NCBI RefSeq assembly: GCF_010692325.1
Contig: NZ_JAAHHW010000002.1
Span: 43,097-107,096 of the forward strand
DNA from: Moorena sp. SIO3I8
GTDB taxonomy: Bacteria; Cyanobacteriota; Cyanobacteriia; Cyanobacteriales; Coleofasciculaceae
Length of the DNA: 64,000 nucleotides
Direction of reading: 5' to 3'
In this document: in pieces, positions 27,549 through 35,961 of the stretch
How positions within the stretch are numbered: position 1 is the stretch's first letter
Layout of the letters: each line of letters opens with the position of its first letter
Made by a program: the position numbers and the translations under genes
The notes under the pieces: generated by a model
What the model was told of the DNA's origin: nothing
Database searches by the model: none
What the model saw: only the letters and a program-made list of their open reading frames with translations

Positions 27549-28358
27549 ATGACTATGCATCACAAACTAAACGAAGCCTTGGACCAAGGTCGTTGCCTGA
27601 AAGTAATTAGTGGCTTAAATACTTTTGATCCCGAGAAAGTTGCTGCTGTAGTCAAAGCAGCTTCACGGGGTGGAGCGACTTTTGTCGATATTGCCGCCTC
27701 GCCCGATCTAGTCAGGTTGGCACGAGGGTTAACGGATTTACCAATTTGTGTTTCTGCTGTAGAACCAAAGCAGTTTGTTATTGCTATCCAAGCTGGTGCT
27801 GATCTGATTGAAATTGGTAACTTTGATAGCTTTTATGCTCAGGGACAGTGGTTTGATGCTTCCGACGTATTGGCACTGACCATTGAAACCCGTAAATTAC
27901 TACCCAATATAACCCTATCAGTAACTGTCCCCCACATTCTAAAGTTAGATCAGCAAGTAGAACTAGCGGCAGAATTAGTCAAAGCGGGTGCCGATATTAT
28001 TCAAACTGAAGGGGGTACCAGCAGTAAACCTCGCTCCGCTGGCACCTTGGGTTTAATTGAAAAAGCGGCACCAACCTTGGCAGCTGCCTATGAAATTTCT
28101 CGTGCTGTGTCAGTACCAGTGTTGTGTGCTTCCGGGTTATCCAGTGTGACCGTTCCCATGGCCATTGCCGCTGGTGCTGCTGGTGTTGGCGTTGGTTCCG
28201 CTATCAATCAGTTAGATAGCGAAGTCGCAATGGTAGCAGCGGTTCGCAGCTTGGTAGAATCCCTCGAAGGTGTCAAGGGTGAAGGGTTGAAGGTTGAAGG
28301 TTGTTCGCGTAGCGTGGCCTTTTGGCCAAGGTTTGAAGGGTTGAAGGTTGAAGGTTGA
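27549..28358 (+). CDS. ycf23: Ycf23/DUF561 family protein with repeat-derived tail
   Basis: This 269-residue TIM-barrel-like protein has GRCLKVISGLNTFD, AVEPKQFVIAIQAGADLIEIGNFDSF, ELVKAGADIIQTEGG and VLCASGLSSVTVPMAIAAGAAGVGVGSAIN. These are the marks of the Ycf23/DUF561 family, encoded in red algal plastids and cyanobacteria; its function is not established. The C-terminal 25 or so residues (from about 245, GVKGEGLKVEGCSR...) come from a short repeat array and a palindrome, not conserved sequence. The stop TGA at 28356-28358 lies in the repeats. Confidence 0.85.
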   Translation: MTMHHKLNEALDQGRCLKVISGLNTFDPEKVAAVVKAASRGGATFVDIAASPDLVRLARGLTDLPICVSAVEPKQFVIAIQAGADLIEIGNFDSFYAQGQWFDASDVLALTIETRKLLPNITLSVTVPHILKLDQQVELAAELVKAGADIIQTEGGTSSKPRSAGTLGLIEKAAPTLAAAYEISRAVSVPVLCASGLSSVTVPMAIAAGAAGVGVGSAINQLDSEVAMVAAVRSLVESLEGVKGEGLKVEGCSRSVAFWPRFEGLKVEG

Positions 28359-28620
28359 ACGGTTGTTCGCGTAGCGTGGCCTTTTGGCCAAGGTTTGAAG
28401 GGTTGAAGGTTGAAGGTTGAACGCGCACGGGTGGCCTTTTGGCCAAGGTTGCATGCTTGAAAACTAGTCTTCTAACCTTAAACCTGTTAACTTTAAACCT
28501 GTTAACCTTAAACCTGTTAACTTTAAACCTGTTAACCTCCAACCTGTTAACCTTCAACCTGTTAACCTTCAACCTATTAACCTTCAACCTGTTAACCTTC
28601 AACCTGTTAACCTTCAACCT
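28283..28620. repeat. composite repeat block downstream of ycf23
   Basis: Copies of GGTTGAAG, the palindrome CTTTTGGCCAAGG and the GTTCGCGTAGCGTGGCC unit alternate, then AAACTAGTCTTC and a CCTTAAACCTGTTAAC array to 28620. It provides the end of ycf23 and the stop of the DegT gene. The same composite, in the same orientation, is at 29838-30150. Confidence 0.88.
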
Positions 28621-29748
28621 TCAAACTAAACAGTCCTTCAATCCATAAACTACCTGTTGCTGTTCCTCAACGGTAAGTTCTGGGAACATTGGCAGGGACA
28701 ATACTTCATGGCAGACTTGCTCAGCAACTGGAAACTGACCGATTTGATAGCCTAAGTCTTTGTAGACTGGCTGCAAGTGTAACGGCAGGGGGTAATAGAC
28801 CATAGAACTAATACCTGCCTGCTTTAATTTTTGGCGTACCTCGTCCCGATAGTTGCTATTGCTGCTATCTTGAGTGAGGCGAATGGTGTACTGGTTCCAG
28901 ACGGAATGTCCCCCAGGGGTTTCCCGAGGCCGGATGATCTCAGGTAATGGCTCCAATAACTGGTGATACCGGGTTGCTACCTGACGACGGGCATTGTTCC
29001 AGCCATCGAGATAGGGTAGCTTTACGTTAAGAATAGCGGCTTGTAGGGCATCTAAACGACTGTTGATACCATTGACTTGATGGTAATAGCCCGAGCATCT
29101 GCCGTGGTCTCTTAGCATCCGTATTGAGGCCGCAACAGTTTTGTCATTAGTAGTTACCGCACCACCATCGCCACAGGTTCCCAGATTCTTGCTGGGATAG
29201 AAGCTAAAGCAACCAATATGTCCAATACTGCCAACCTTTTTTCCTACCCATTCAGCACCAGTCCCTTGGGCGCAGTCTTCAATGACTGCAAGACAATGAG
29301 TCTTGGCGATATCCATCACAGCAGTCATATCCACTGGCTGTCCGAACAGGTGAACTGGTATGATTGCTCTAGTATTATGGGTAATCGCTTTCTCAATCTG
29401 ATTGACATCGATATTAAAGGTTTCGGCATTGATATCGACAAAGACTGGGGTAGCACCAACTTCAGCAATTACTTCAGCGGTAGCGATAAAGGTGAAGGGT
29501 GTGGTAATTACCTCATCACCAGGTCCGATATCTAAAGCTCGCAGGGCGAGATAGAGAGCGTCTGTACCAGAGTTACATGCAATGCATTCCAGGGTACCGG
29601 TGTAAGCCGCAAACTGTTGCTCAAAGTGTTCTACAACTGGACCACCAATATAACGTCCAGAGGAAAGAACGTCACCGACAGCAGCACTGACTTGTTCTCC
29701 AATAACTTGGTACTGCCGTTTTAAGTCAAGAGGGGGTATAGTATTCAC
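28621..29748 (-). CDS. DegT/DnrJ/EryC1/StrS-family sugar aminotransferase
   Basis: This 375-residue PLP enzyme has GTDALYLALRAL, TTPFTFIATAEVI, AVIEDCAQGTGA and the PLP lysine motif FSFYPSKNLGTCGDGG with Lys187. It transfers an amino group to a keto-sugar nucleotide, for decoration of polysaccharides or natural products. The family's normal length is preserved. No other sugar gene is adjacent. It is bracketed on both sides by the same direct composite repeats, and its final codons and stop are supplied by the repeat array, suggesting an insertion or a site prone to loss. Confidence 0.9.
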   Translation of the reverse strand: MNTIPPLDLKRQYQVIGEQVSAAVGDVLSSGRYIGGPVVEHFEQQFAAYTGTLECIACNSGTDALYLALRALDIGPGDEVITTPFTFIATAEVIAEVGATPVFVDINAETFNIDVNQIEKAITHNTRAIIPVHLFGQPVDMTAVMDIAKTHCLAVIEDCAQGTGAEWVGKKVGSIGHIGCFSFYPSKNLGTCGDGGAVTTNDKTVAASIRMLRDHGRCSGYYHQVNGINSRLDALQAAILNVKLPYLDGWNNARRQVATRYHQLLEPLPEIIRPRETPGGHSVWNQYTIRLTQDSSNSNYRDEVRQKLKQAGISSMVYYPLPLHLQPVYKDLGYQIGQFPVAEQVCHEVLSLPMFPELTVEEQQQVVYGLKDCLV

Positions 29749-29837
29749 TTGTTCCTCACACCTTAAGTTGTTTTCAATTAAAACAGAATTTTTTGCAAAA
29801 AGGGTTCAAATTTTACCTGCAGCTTACTTTTCACTCC

Positions 29838-30150
29838 TGGCCTTGAAGGTTTGTTCGCGTAGCGTGGCCTTTGGCCAAGGTTGAAGGTTATCTGGTTGAA
29901 GGTTGAAGGGTTGAATGGTTGAAGGGTTGAATGGTTGAAGGGTTGAATGGTTGAAGGGTTGAATGGTTGAAGGGTTGAATGGTTTGAAGCTGGGATGCTG
30001 GGATGGTTGATGGTTCAAAACTAGTCTTCAACCGGTTAACATTCAACCGGTTAACATTCAACCTGTTAACCTTCAACCTATTAACCTTCAACCGGTTAAC
30101 CTTCAACCTGTTAACATTCAACCGGTTAACCTTCAACCGGTTAACCTCCA
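29838..30150. repeat. composite repeat block upstream of fetB
   Basis: The block has GTTCGCGTAGCGTGGCC with a GGCCAAGG palindrome, a GGTTGAA(G/T) array, CAAAACTAGTCTTCAACC, then tandem CAACCGGTTAACATT. It parallels the block at 28283-28620 in the same order and orientation. Confidence 0.88.
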
Positions 30151-30214
30151 ACTGCCATCACAATTAACAGAGGATCTGACACAATAGATTAAAACAAGTT
30201 AGCTGTGGTGGCTG

Positions 30215-30994
30215 GTGGATTCTTTGATTGAACTCGATATTAGCGATTTAGCGTGGGGATTGGGCATGATGGCGATCGCAATTGGTTTATCCAGCTGGCA
30301 AAGGCTGGGTTTGGAAGTTCAACTAGCGATCGCAACTGGCCGAACTATCGTACAACTCATTGTTGTGGGATATGTGCTGGCTGTAATTTTTGCCTTAGAT
30401 CACCCGATTCCTGTTTTAGGTATCTTAATGGTAATGCTGACTATTGGTACCATTACTGCCCGCAATCGGATTAGTAACCATAAGATCCCGAGACTTTTAC
30501 CAATAGTATTCAGTTCCCTGTTCTTTAGTACAGCATTGACCTTAGTCTATACAAATCTATTGATGATTCAACCAGAACCTTGGTATGCACCCCAGTACCT
30601 GATTCCCTTAGGAGGTATTGTGCTGGGCAATGCCATGAATGGGGCTGCGATCGCAGGGGAACGCCTAGTTAGCACCATTAGCAACAGCACTCTGGAAATC
30701 GAAACCCATTTGAGCTTAGGGGCAACGGGACAACAAGCCGTAGCCGGTTACCGTAAGGATGCGATTCGGGCTGGGTTGATTCCTACTCTTAACTCCATGA
30801 TGGTAGTGGGACTGGTCACCTTACCGGGAATCATCACAGGTCAATTGTTAAGTGGTATTGATCCCTTGAATGCTGCTTCCTATCAGATATTAATTATGTT
30901 TATGCTCGCATTTACTAACTTGATCGCCATCTTATTGATAACCTATGGGTTGACACGGCAATTTTTTAATCAGTCTGAGCAGTTAACGATATAG
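30215..30994 (+). CDS. fetB: FetB-like ABC transporter permease (UPF0014)
   Basis: This 259-residue protein has seven or so hydrophobic segments and the UPF0014/FetB family segments RTIVQLIVVGYVLAVIF, NAMNGAAIAGERL and GLVTLPGIITGQLLSGIDPL. E. coli FetB is the permease of an iron exporter with FetA; no ATPase gene is adjacent here. The GTG at 30215 is used as start (GTG GAT TCT) and fits the length. A (CAACCGGTTAACATT) repeat array lies 65 bases upstream. The metal substrate is assumed from the family. Confidence 0.85.
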   Translation: MDSLIELDISDLAWGLGMMAIAIGLSSWQRLGLEVQLAIATGRTIVQLIVVGYVLAVIFALDHPIPVLGILMVMLTIGTITARNRISNHKIPRLLPIVFSSLFFSTALTLVYTNLLMIQPEPWYAPQYLIPLGGIVLGNAMNGAAIAGERLVSTISNSTLEIETHLSLGATGQQAVAGYRKDAIRAGLIPTLNSMMVVGLVTLPGIITGQLLSGIDPLNAASYQILIMFMLAFTNLIAILLITYGLTRQFFNQSEQLTI

Positions 30995-31033
30995 CATTTA
31001 TCCATTGGGTGAGGTACACAGTCCCATGTTTTA

Positions 31034-31097
31034 GGGAGTCGGGAGTCGGGAGTCGGGAGTCGGGAGTCGGGAGTCGGGAGTCGGGAGTCGGGAGTCG
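31034..31097. repeat. (GGGAGTC)n heptamer array
   Basis: About nine tandem GGGAGTC heptamers follow fetB. A longer stretch to 31230 includes a CCCCCCTTCCGGGCGGGGGG hairpin. No gene lies in the 279-bp gap between fetB and ycf51. Confidence 0.88.
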
Positions 31098-31273
31098 GCG
31101 AAAGACCATTAGTTCTCACATCATGTCCGGATAATTAGTGATAAAAACATTCTGTCTTGAAACCTTACTCCTTTACTTCTGCCTTCTGCCTGCCCCCCTT
31201 CCGGGCGGGGGGTTAGGGGGGATTCCCTCTGCCTTGCTTTCGCGCCTTGTGTCAGTTTAAACCTATTATTATA

Positions 31274-31786
31274 TCACTCTTGAGGCAATTGAGCAAATTC
31301 TTCGGAATAGACTTCAATCACCATATCTGGATCATCACGCTCGGAAAGCGATCGCATAACCTGACCCAACAATACCGGCTTGGATACACCAGCTTCCGGA
31401 TGGATAATCGTCCGGGCTCGAATCGTTAACTGGTTATTTGCGCCACCAAGGCGTCCATAGGAATAAAAATTACTAGCAGCTTGGCGCAGTGTTGCTTCTA
31501 CTTCCGACTCTGTCGCAGTAGGGGACAAAGCAATCACTGTTTGGTTGCCACCATTATCGTAGACTACAGTATATCGGATTGCCCCTGGAATGGTAGTACG
31601 GGTAAAGGGTACTAATGATAAGGAGAAAAAGCTAGCGGTTAGCACTAGCATAAACCCAGTGACTCCCACCAGACGAAACCGGAGACCCCATTTGAATATA
31701 AAACCGAGTATAGCAATCAAGCCACAGGCTAAAGTCAGAATACCTGCCCATTGAGTGTAGATCAGAAAATCAGCTGTTGTTGGCAT
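31274..31786 (-). CDS. ycf51: Ycf51-family protein
   Basis: This 170-residue protein starts MPTTADFLIYTQWAGILTL, then has two hydrophobic segments (about 13-32 and 38-60) and a soluble C-terminal part with YTVVYDNGGNQTVIALSPT. That matches the conserved Ycf51 (DUF2518) family of red algal plastids and cyanobacteria. The function is unknown; membrane topology suggests an N-terminal double anchor and a lumenal or cytosolic C-terminus. It is convergent with fetB. The length fits the family. Confidence 0.85.
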   Translation of the reverse strand: MPTTADFLIYTQWAGILTLACGLIAILGFIFKWGLRFRLVGVTGFMLVLTASFFSLSLVPFTRTTIPGAIRYTVVYDNGGNQTVIALSPTATESEVEATLRQAASNFYSYGRLGGANNQLTIRARTIIHPEAGVSKPVLLGQVMRSLSERDDPDMVIEVYSEEFAQLPQE

Positions 31787-32489
31787 AGTAGTTTATAGAG
31801 TTAGTAATGGGTAATTTAGCAAATAGAACAGGGAACAGGGAACAGGGAACAGGGAACAGAAAGTAGGGCATCAAAAATTATCAAAATTCCTCCACGGATT
31901 ACTATTGATCATCGTAATGGATAATTGGTGACTGACCACTCATCAAATTAGAGTAGCATCTAGATTTATGAGCATCCTATTTTTGCAGATAATACTTTCA
32001 ATAATAGTTGTAATTCCTAGTCAAAAAAATTATAATTATTAAGGTAGGGTAGGCAAATTGCTATTAGCTATAATACTCATTTGAACCAAACTGTCTGTTT
32101 TTACCCACCTTACAAGCTGAGTAACGTGTTTACCAAAAGGAGTAATCCAGAAAGAAATAATCTAAATTTTACTGGTTACGCACAGTAATATTACCGGCGA
32201 CAATAAAGGCAAATCCTAACTGACCCAATACTCGAAAAGCTGCTATTATATGTTGTTTACGACTATCACTTTACTCTTCAAAAGACGTAAATTGTCTAGT
32301 TTACCAATAGCGCTAAGGAGTATAGTAGTAACCGGTTTATTGGAAACCAGAATCAACCATTTATCAACTATCATTATAAACTAAAAATCAATAAGATAAG
32401 CGATAATTGATACAATAGTAGAACAGCTGGCCGATCGGTTCAATTTTCTATTGTCCATTGTCCATTTTAAAGCACTATATTAGACTACT
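31787..32489. other. 703-bp gap before ychF
   Basis: A short GGGAACAGGGAACAGGG array lies at about 31830-31860. The remainder is AT-rich and unique with no ORF of note. It must contain the ycf51 and ychF promoters. Nothing further is recognised. Confidence 0.5.
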
Positions 32490-33581
32490 ATGCTAAGAGC
32501 CGGAATTGTTGGACTGCCCAATGTAGGCAAATCAACCTTATTTAACGCCCTAGTTGCCAATGCCAAGGCAGATGCTGCTAATTTCCCCTTTTGTACCATT
32601 GAGCCGAATGTGGGTGTAGTTGCTGTCCCAGATCAGCGGTTGCAGGTTCTGGCAAAAATTTCTGAATCTCAGAAAATCGTGCCAACTCGGATTGAGTTTG
32701 TGGATATTGCTGGTTTAGTCAAGGGAGCCAGTAAAGGGGAAGGCTTGGGTAACCAGTTTCTAGCCAATATCCGAGAAGTCGATGCGATTGTCCATGTGGT
32801 GCGCTGCTTTGATGATGATGACATCATCCATGTTTCCGGCTCCGTTGACCCAGCTCGGGATATTGAAGTAATTAATCTAGAATTAGCCTTAGCGGATTTA
32901 GGGCAAGTGGAACGCCGGATTGAGCGTACCCGGAAGCAAGCTCGTAGTAACAAAGATGCCAAGATGGAACTTGATGTCTTGGAAACCTTGAGCGCTGGGT
33001 TGAATGAAGGCAAATTAGTGCGCCAGATTAGTTTAACAGAAGAAGAAGCTGAGTCAGTCAAGCAATTGGGATTACTGACCAGTAAGCCAGTGATCTATGC
33101 CGCTAATGTATCTGAAGATGACTTAGCTACTGGTAATGACTGGGTCGAGCAAGTGCGGCAAATTGCTGCTACCGAAGATGCTCAAGTGGTAGTGGTTTCT
33201 GCTCAAGTAGAGTCAGAACTAATTGAGTTACCTGAGGAAGAGCGAGAGGATTTTCTTCAGTCCCTTGGTGTGGAAGAAGGGGGATTAAAATCTTTGATTG
33301 GTGCTACCTACGAATTGTTGGGCTTACGTACTTTTCTCACCACTGGTCCCCAGGAAACCCGAGCCTGGACTATTACTGCTGGTATGAAAGCGCCCCAAGC
33401 GGCTGGGGTAATTCACACGGATTTTGAGCGAGGCTTTATTCGAGCAGAAACCGTTGCTTATGGGGATTTGGTAGCTTCTGGGGCGATGACGGCTGCTAAG
33501 GAAAAAGGGTTAGTTCGCTCAGAAGGTAAAGATTATGTTGTGCAAGAGGGAGATGTGATGCTTTTCCGCTTTAATGTTTAA
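32490..33581 (+). CDS. ychF: redox-responsive ATPase/GTPase YchF
   Basis: This 363-residue protein has GLPNVGKSTLFNAL (8-21), the NFPFCTIEPNVGVV box, DIAGLVKGASKGEGLGNQFL, and the ATP-type AANVSE in place of NKxD. A coiled-coil insertion is followed by a TGS-like C-terminus (TTGPQETRAWTI...QEGDVMLFRFNV). This is the universal Obg-family YchF (OLA1), which binds ribosomes and hydrolyses ATP. The length and all motifs are normal. It is followed on the same strand after 27 bases by the small membrane protein. Confidence 0.95.
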   Translation: MLRAGIVGLPNVGKSTLFNALVANAKADAANFPFCTIEPNVGVVAVPDQRLQVLAKISESQKIVPTRIEFVDIAGLVKGASKGEGLGNQFLANIREVDAIVHVVRCFDDDDIIHVSGSVDPARDIEVINLELALADLGQVERRIERTRKQARSNKDAKMELDVLETLSAGLNEGKLVRQISLTEEEAESVKQLGLLTSKPVIYAANVSEDDLATGNDWVEQVRQIAATEDAQVVVVSAQVESELIELPEEEREDFLQSLGVEEGGLKSLIGATYELLGLRTFLTTGPQETRAWTITAGMKAPQAAGVIHTDFERGFIRAETVAYGDLVASGAMTAAKEKGLVRSEGKDYVVQEGDVMLFRFNV

Positions 33582-33608
33582 GTAGTGGTGCTCTAAGGGG
33601 TTATACCC

Positions 33609-33965
33609 ATGGATATTGTTAGTCTTTTAATTGCATGTTTGGTTACTGCAATCAGTTTGTTGATCATTTCCAAACTGCCAACTGGTGTCGAGATTGATAG
33701 TTTTGAGAAAGCATTGGTTTCAGCAGTGGTGTTCGGCATTCTCAATGCCCTATTGAAACCAATCCTGGATGTTTTAGCTCTTCCTATTACTATCTTGACT
33801 CTTGGGGTTTTTGCTGTTGTGGTCAACGCCATTATTTTTGGCTTAGCCGCTGCTTGGGTAACGGGATTCCGACTGCGCTGGGGATTTTGGAGCGCTTTGA
33901 TTGGCTCAATTGCCCTTGGTTTCGTTAATTCCTTGATCTATAAGCTGCTCGGAACCTTGACTTGA
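33609..33965 (+). CDS. small phage-holin-family-4-like membrane protein
   Basis: This 118-residue protein has four hydrophobic stretches and the family segments NALLKPILDVLALPITILTLGVF and ALGFVNSLIYKLL. Despite the holin family name, these chromosomal proteins are widespread and not evidence of a prophage. It follows ychF closely and may be co-transcribed. The function is not known. The start ATG at 33609 lies 27 bases after the ychF stop. Confidence 0.8.
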   Translation: MDIVSLLIACLVTAISLLIISKLPTGVEIDSFEKALVSAVVFGILNALLKPILDVLALPITILTLGVFAVVVNAIIFGLAAAWVTGFRLRWGFWSALIGSIALGFVNSLIYKLLGTLT

Positions 33966-34150
33966 TTGTTGGTACCTAACAGGTAAACACAACAGGGGCA
34001 AAGGATAACAAACTCTAGCTCCTTGGCCTGTTGGCACTACACGGATATACAAACACCGAAGATACACCGATAACAAATGACCATCTGATCCGTGCATCTA
34101 GGTTAAATCCGTGTAGTTTTCGTTTGTCTTGAACAGAAACACGACGCATT

Positions 34151-34196
34151 CCCCCACCTGGCCTTTGGCCACGCTACGCGAACGCCCAGGTGGGGG
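34151..34196. mobile_element. left-end hairpin of the TnpB element
   Basis: The perfect 11-bp arms CCCCCACCTGG and CCAGGTGGGGG flank a 24-base loop that contains the common GGCCTTTGGCCACGCTACGCGAACG repeat. It lies just after the stop of the RHH gene. The stem is related to the right-end hairpin at 35821-35847 (CCACCACCT). I take the pair as ends of the element at about 34150-35850. Confidence 0.55.
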
Positions 34197-34207
34197 TTAA
34201 GGAGTAA

Positions 34208-34399
34208 TCAGTCAATCTGACTTCTAGCCCATCGTTCCATTAGTTCTCCCACGCTGACACCATTCCTCTTGGCAGAAGCTCGTAGTTTTTCCCATGCTGT
34301 GTCCGTTAGCATAACAGTGTGTTTTTTCTTAAGTTCGTCGTAATGAATCGGGATTCCTCTCATCCTTTTCTGGGATTTCTTTTGATTTGTAATTGACAT
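34208..34399 (-). CDS. small ribbon-helix-helix (CopG-like) DNA-binding protein
   Basis: This 63-residue protein has a basic N-terminus (SQKRMRGIPIHYDELKKK) and a strand plus two helices, HTVMLTDTAWEKLRASAKRNGVSVGELMERWARSQ, that fit the CopG/Arc ribbon-helix-helix fold. It is divergent from tnpB with a 46-bp intergenic region. The same kind of small RHH gene next to tnpB is familiar from cyanobacterial genomes, so it probably represses the element's own transcription. It is not a toxin-antitoxin pair since no toxin is adjacent. Confidence 0.78.
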   Translation of the reverse strand: MSITNQKKSQKRMRGIPIHYDELKKKHTVMLTDTAWEKLRASAKRNGVSVGELMERWARSQID

Positions 34400-34404
34400 A
34401 TTTA

Positions 34405-34434
34405 GTTTATACGGCTATACTAGAGTTATACTAG
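34405..34434. promoter_or_regulatory. candidate RHH operator / tnpB promoter
   Basis: The 46-bp divergent region has TATACTAG at 34416-34423 and again at 34427-34434, an 11-bp, one-helical-turn spacing. A third TATAC is at 34408-34412. RHH dimers bind such spaced repeats. The second TATACT can also serve as the -10 of tnpB, so binding would block it. Confidence 0.5.
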
Positions 34435-34445
34435 CAAAGGAACAG

Positions 34446-35816
34446 ATGAAAGCACCAACCAAAGTTATCCGCACGGACAAGTGGACTCTCAACCCGACTA
34501 CTGAGCAGCGTGTACTGCTTGCTGAGACGGTTGAGGTCTATCGCCGTGCTTGTCGGTATTTGGTTGGTATCATCTATACTCACTGGGGAGATCTTGGAGG
34601 ATTAACGGCAGATCAATTAACCCCTGCCGTTGAAAGATTGATGCACAAGACGGCTAAGCGTCCCAACATCAGATATCCCCAGTTCAATAAAACTTTCTAT
34701 AAATTTCCTAGTTACTTACGTCGGGCTGCGATGCTCCGTAGGAGCCGCTTCGCGAACGCATTTTCTGCTGGCCAGGTTAGTAGCTTCGTTACTCGTTATC
34801 GGGATTGGCAATCAGGAAGAAGAAAGAGGAAGAGTGCTAAACCTCCAAGACTAAATGCAAACACCGGTTGCTATCCCTCCCTCTACAAGGGGCAATGTTA
34901 TAAACTGCACGGTTTCAATGCAATAGAGATTAAGGTCTTTAATGGTTCTGATTGGGTTTGGGCTGACGTTCAAATCACTGGGTTAAGAGAGCGTCATTTA
35001 GTAGCATCCAATAAAATGATGTCTCCCTCACTGGTAATGAATGCCAAGGGTTATTATTTGTCCGTTCCATTTACCTGTAAGCCAGAAAAGAGAAAACCAG
35101 AGGCAAATGTTACAGCAGTTGATTTAGGAATAAACACAACAGCCACGATAGCAGTCGTAACTCACAGCGGCACTGTAATCCATCGTGAATTCGTTCACCC
35201 CGGAAGAGACATAGACCGTCGGGACAAACGACTTAAGTCCATATCTATGCGGGCATCCAAGACCATGGGTAAAGGCGGAAAACTTCACAAAGGATTCTGT
35301 TCTAAAACCTATGAAAAATGCCGAAGAATCAACAATCAAATCGGCCAGATTGTTTCTAAGCGAATTGTAGAGATTGCTAAAGAATTTAATTCCGAAGCGA
35401 TCGTCTTTGAGAATCTTAAAGGATGGAAGCCAAAAGGTGGAAAGAAGAGGTCTAACCTTCGGCAAAGATTTCACGGATGGCTAAAAGCAAAAATTCGCAA
35501 TTTCACTGAAATGAAGTGGACTGAATTAGGCGGAAAGGTAATAGAGGTTGTAGCGGCTTACACCTCAAAACTTGCCTGCGATGGTTCCGGGACGGTCAAG
35601 CGTGATTCAAAGAATTACTCTCTAGCAACCTTCCCCTCAGCTAAGCGTTTTAACGCAGATCTAAACGGCGCTTACAACATCGGTGCTAGAGGCGTACTTA
35701 AACTCGTTCGTAGAAATAGCAACGAGGGTCGTTTCAGCAAAAGTTCTGGACGACCGCCTAGAAGCTGGGCTTGCCTGTGTGACTTGTGGACTAGTGGTAG
35801 TTCTAAGTTAGCATAG
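34446..35816 (+). CDS. tnpB: TnpB-like RNA-guided nuclease
   Basis: This 456-residue protein has a split RuvC site: Asp226 in AVDLGINTT, Glu322 in IVFENLKGW and Asp405 in FNADLNGAYNIG. It fits the TnpB family of IS200/IS605 elements, ancestors of Cas12. The zinc ribbon between RuvC II and III is not CPxCG; it reads LACDGSGTVKRDSKNYS with one Cys, as in the TnpB branch with a degraded finger. An in-frame repeat encodes residues 96-105 (MLRRSRFANA). TnpB cuts DNA with an omega RNA from its own 3' end. No TnpA is present, so movement needs help in trans. Confidence 0.87.
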   Translation: MKAPTKVIRTDKWTLNPTTEQRVLLAETVEVYRRACRYLVGIIYTHWGDLGGLTADQLTPAVERLMHKTAKRPNIRYPQFNKTFYKFPSYLRRAAMLRRSRFANAFSAGQVSSFVTRYRDWQSGRRKRKSAKPPRLNANTGCYPSLYKGQCYKLHGFNAIEIKVFNGSDWVWADVQITGLRERHLVASNKMMSPSLVMNAKGYYLSVPFTCKPEKRKPEANVTAVDLGINTTATIAVVTHSGTVIHREFVHPGRDIDRRDKRLKSISMRASKTMGKGGKLHKGFCSKTYEKCRRINNQIGQIVSKRIVEIAKEFNSEAIVFENLKGWKPKGGKKRSNLRQRFHGWLKAKIRNFTEMKWTELGGKVIEVVAAYTSKLACDGSGTVKRDSKNYSLATFPSAKRFNADLNGAYNIGARGVLKLVRRNSNEGRFSKSSGRPPRSWACLCDLWTSGSSKLA

Positions 35817-35820
35817 GACA

Positions 35821-35847
35821 CCACCACCTCGGCTTGCCAGGTGGTGG
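35821..35847 (+). mobile_element. right-end hairpin of the TnpB element
   Basis: The arms CCACCACCT and AGGTGGTGG enclose a 9-base loop, starting 5 bases past the tnpB stop. This is the usual place of an IS200/IS605 right end and of the omega RNA 3' structure. Sequence just after it (GAAGCTTCATATAT) would form the guide. Confidence 0.65.
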
Positions 35848-35877
35848 AAGCTTCATATATCCACGCCCGAGCCCTGC

Positions 35878-35930
35878 ACTCCCTACTCCCTACTCCCTAC
35901 TCCCTACTCCCCACTCCCTACTCCCTACCA
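35878..35930. repeat. (CCCTACT)n heptamer array
   Basis: About seven copies of the CCCTACT heptamer, with one variant, lie between the TnpB right end and cobM. Confidence 0.85.
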
Positions 35931-35961
35931 CTTTATACCTTACCCAATTGAGAACTACTAT

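Noticed and set aside
28273..28648. Repeat-coded ORFs such as LTLNLLTLNLL and VNRLKVNRL
   Set aside because: They are translations of the short tandem repeats and vary only with the repeat unit.
29824..30151. Minus-strand ORFs of [16 protein letters not shown] type
   Set aside because: Again translations of the repeat array with no gene-like composition.
33609..33965. Prophage signal from the holin-like protein
   Set aside because: The family is common on bacterial chromosomes and there are no other phage genes near it.
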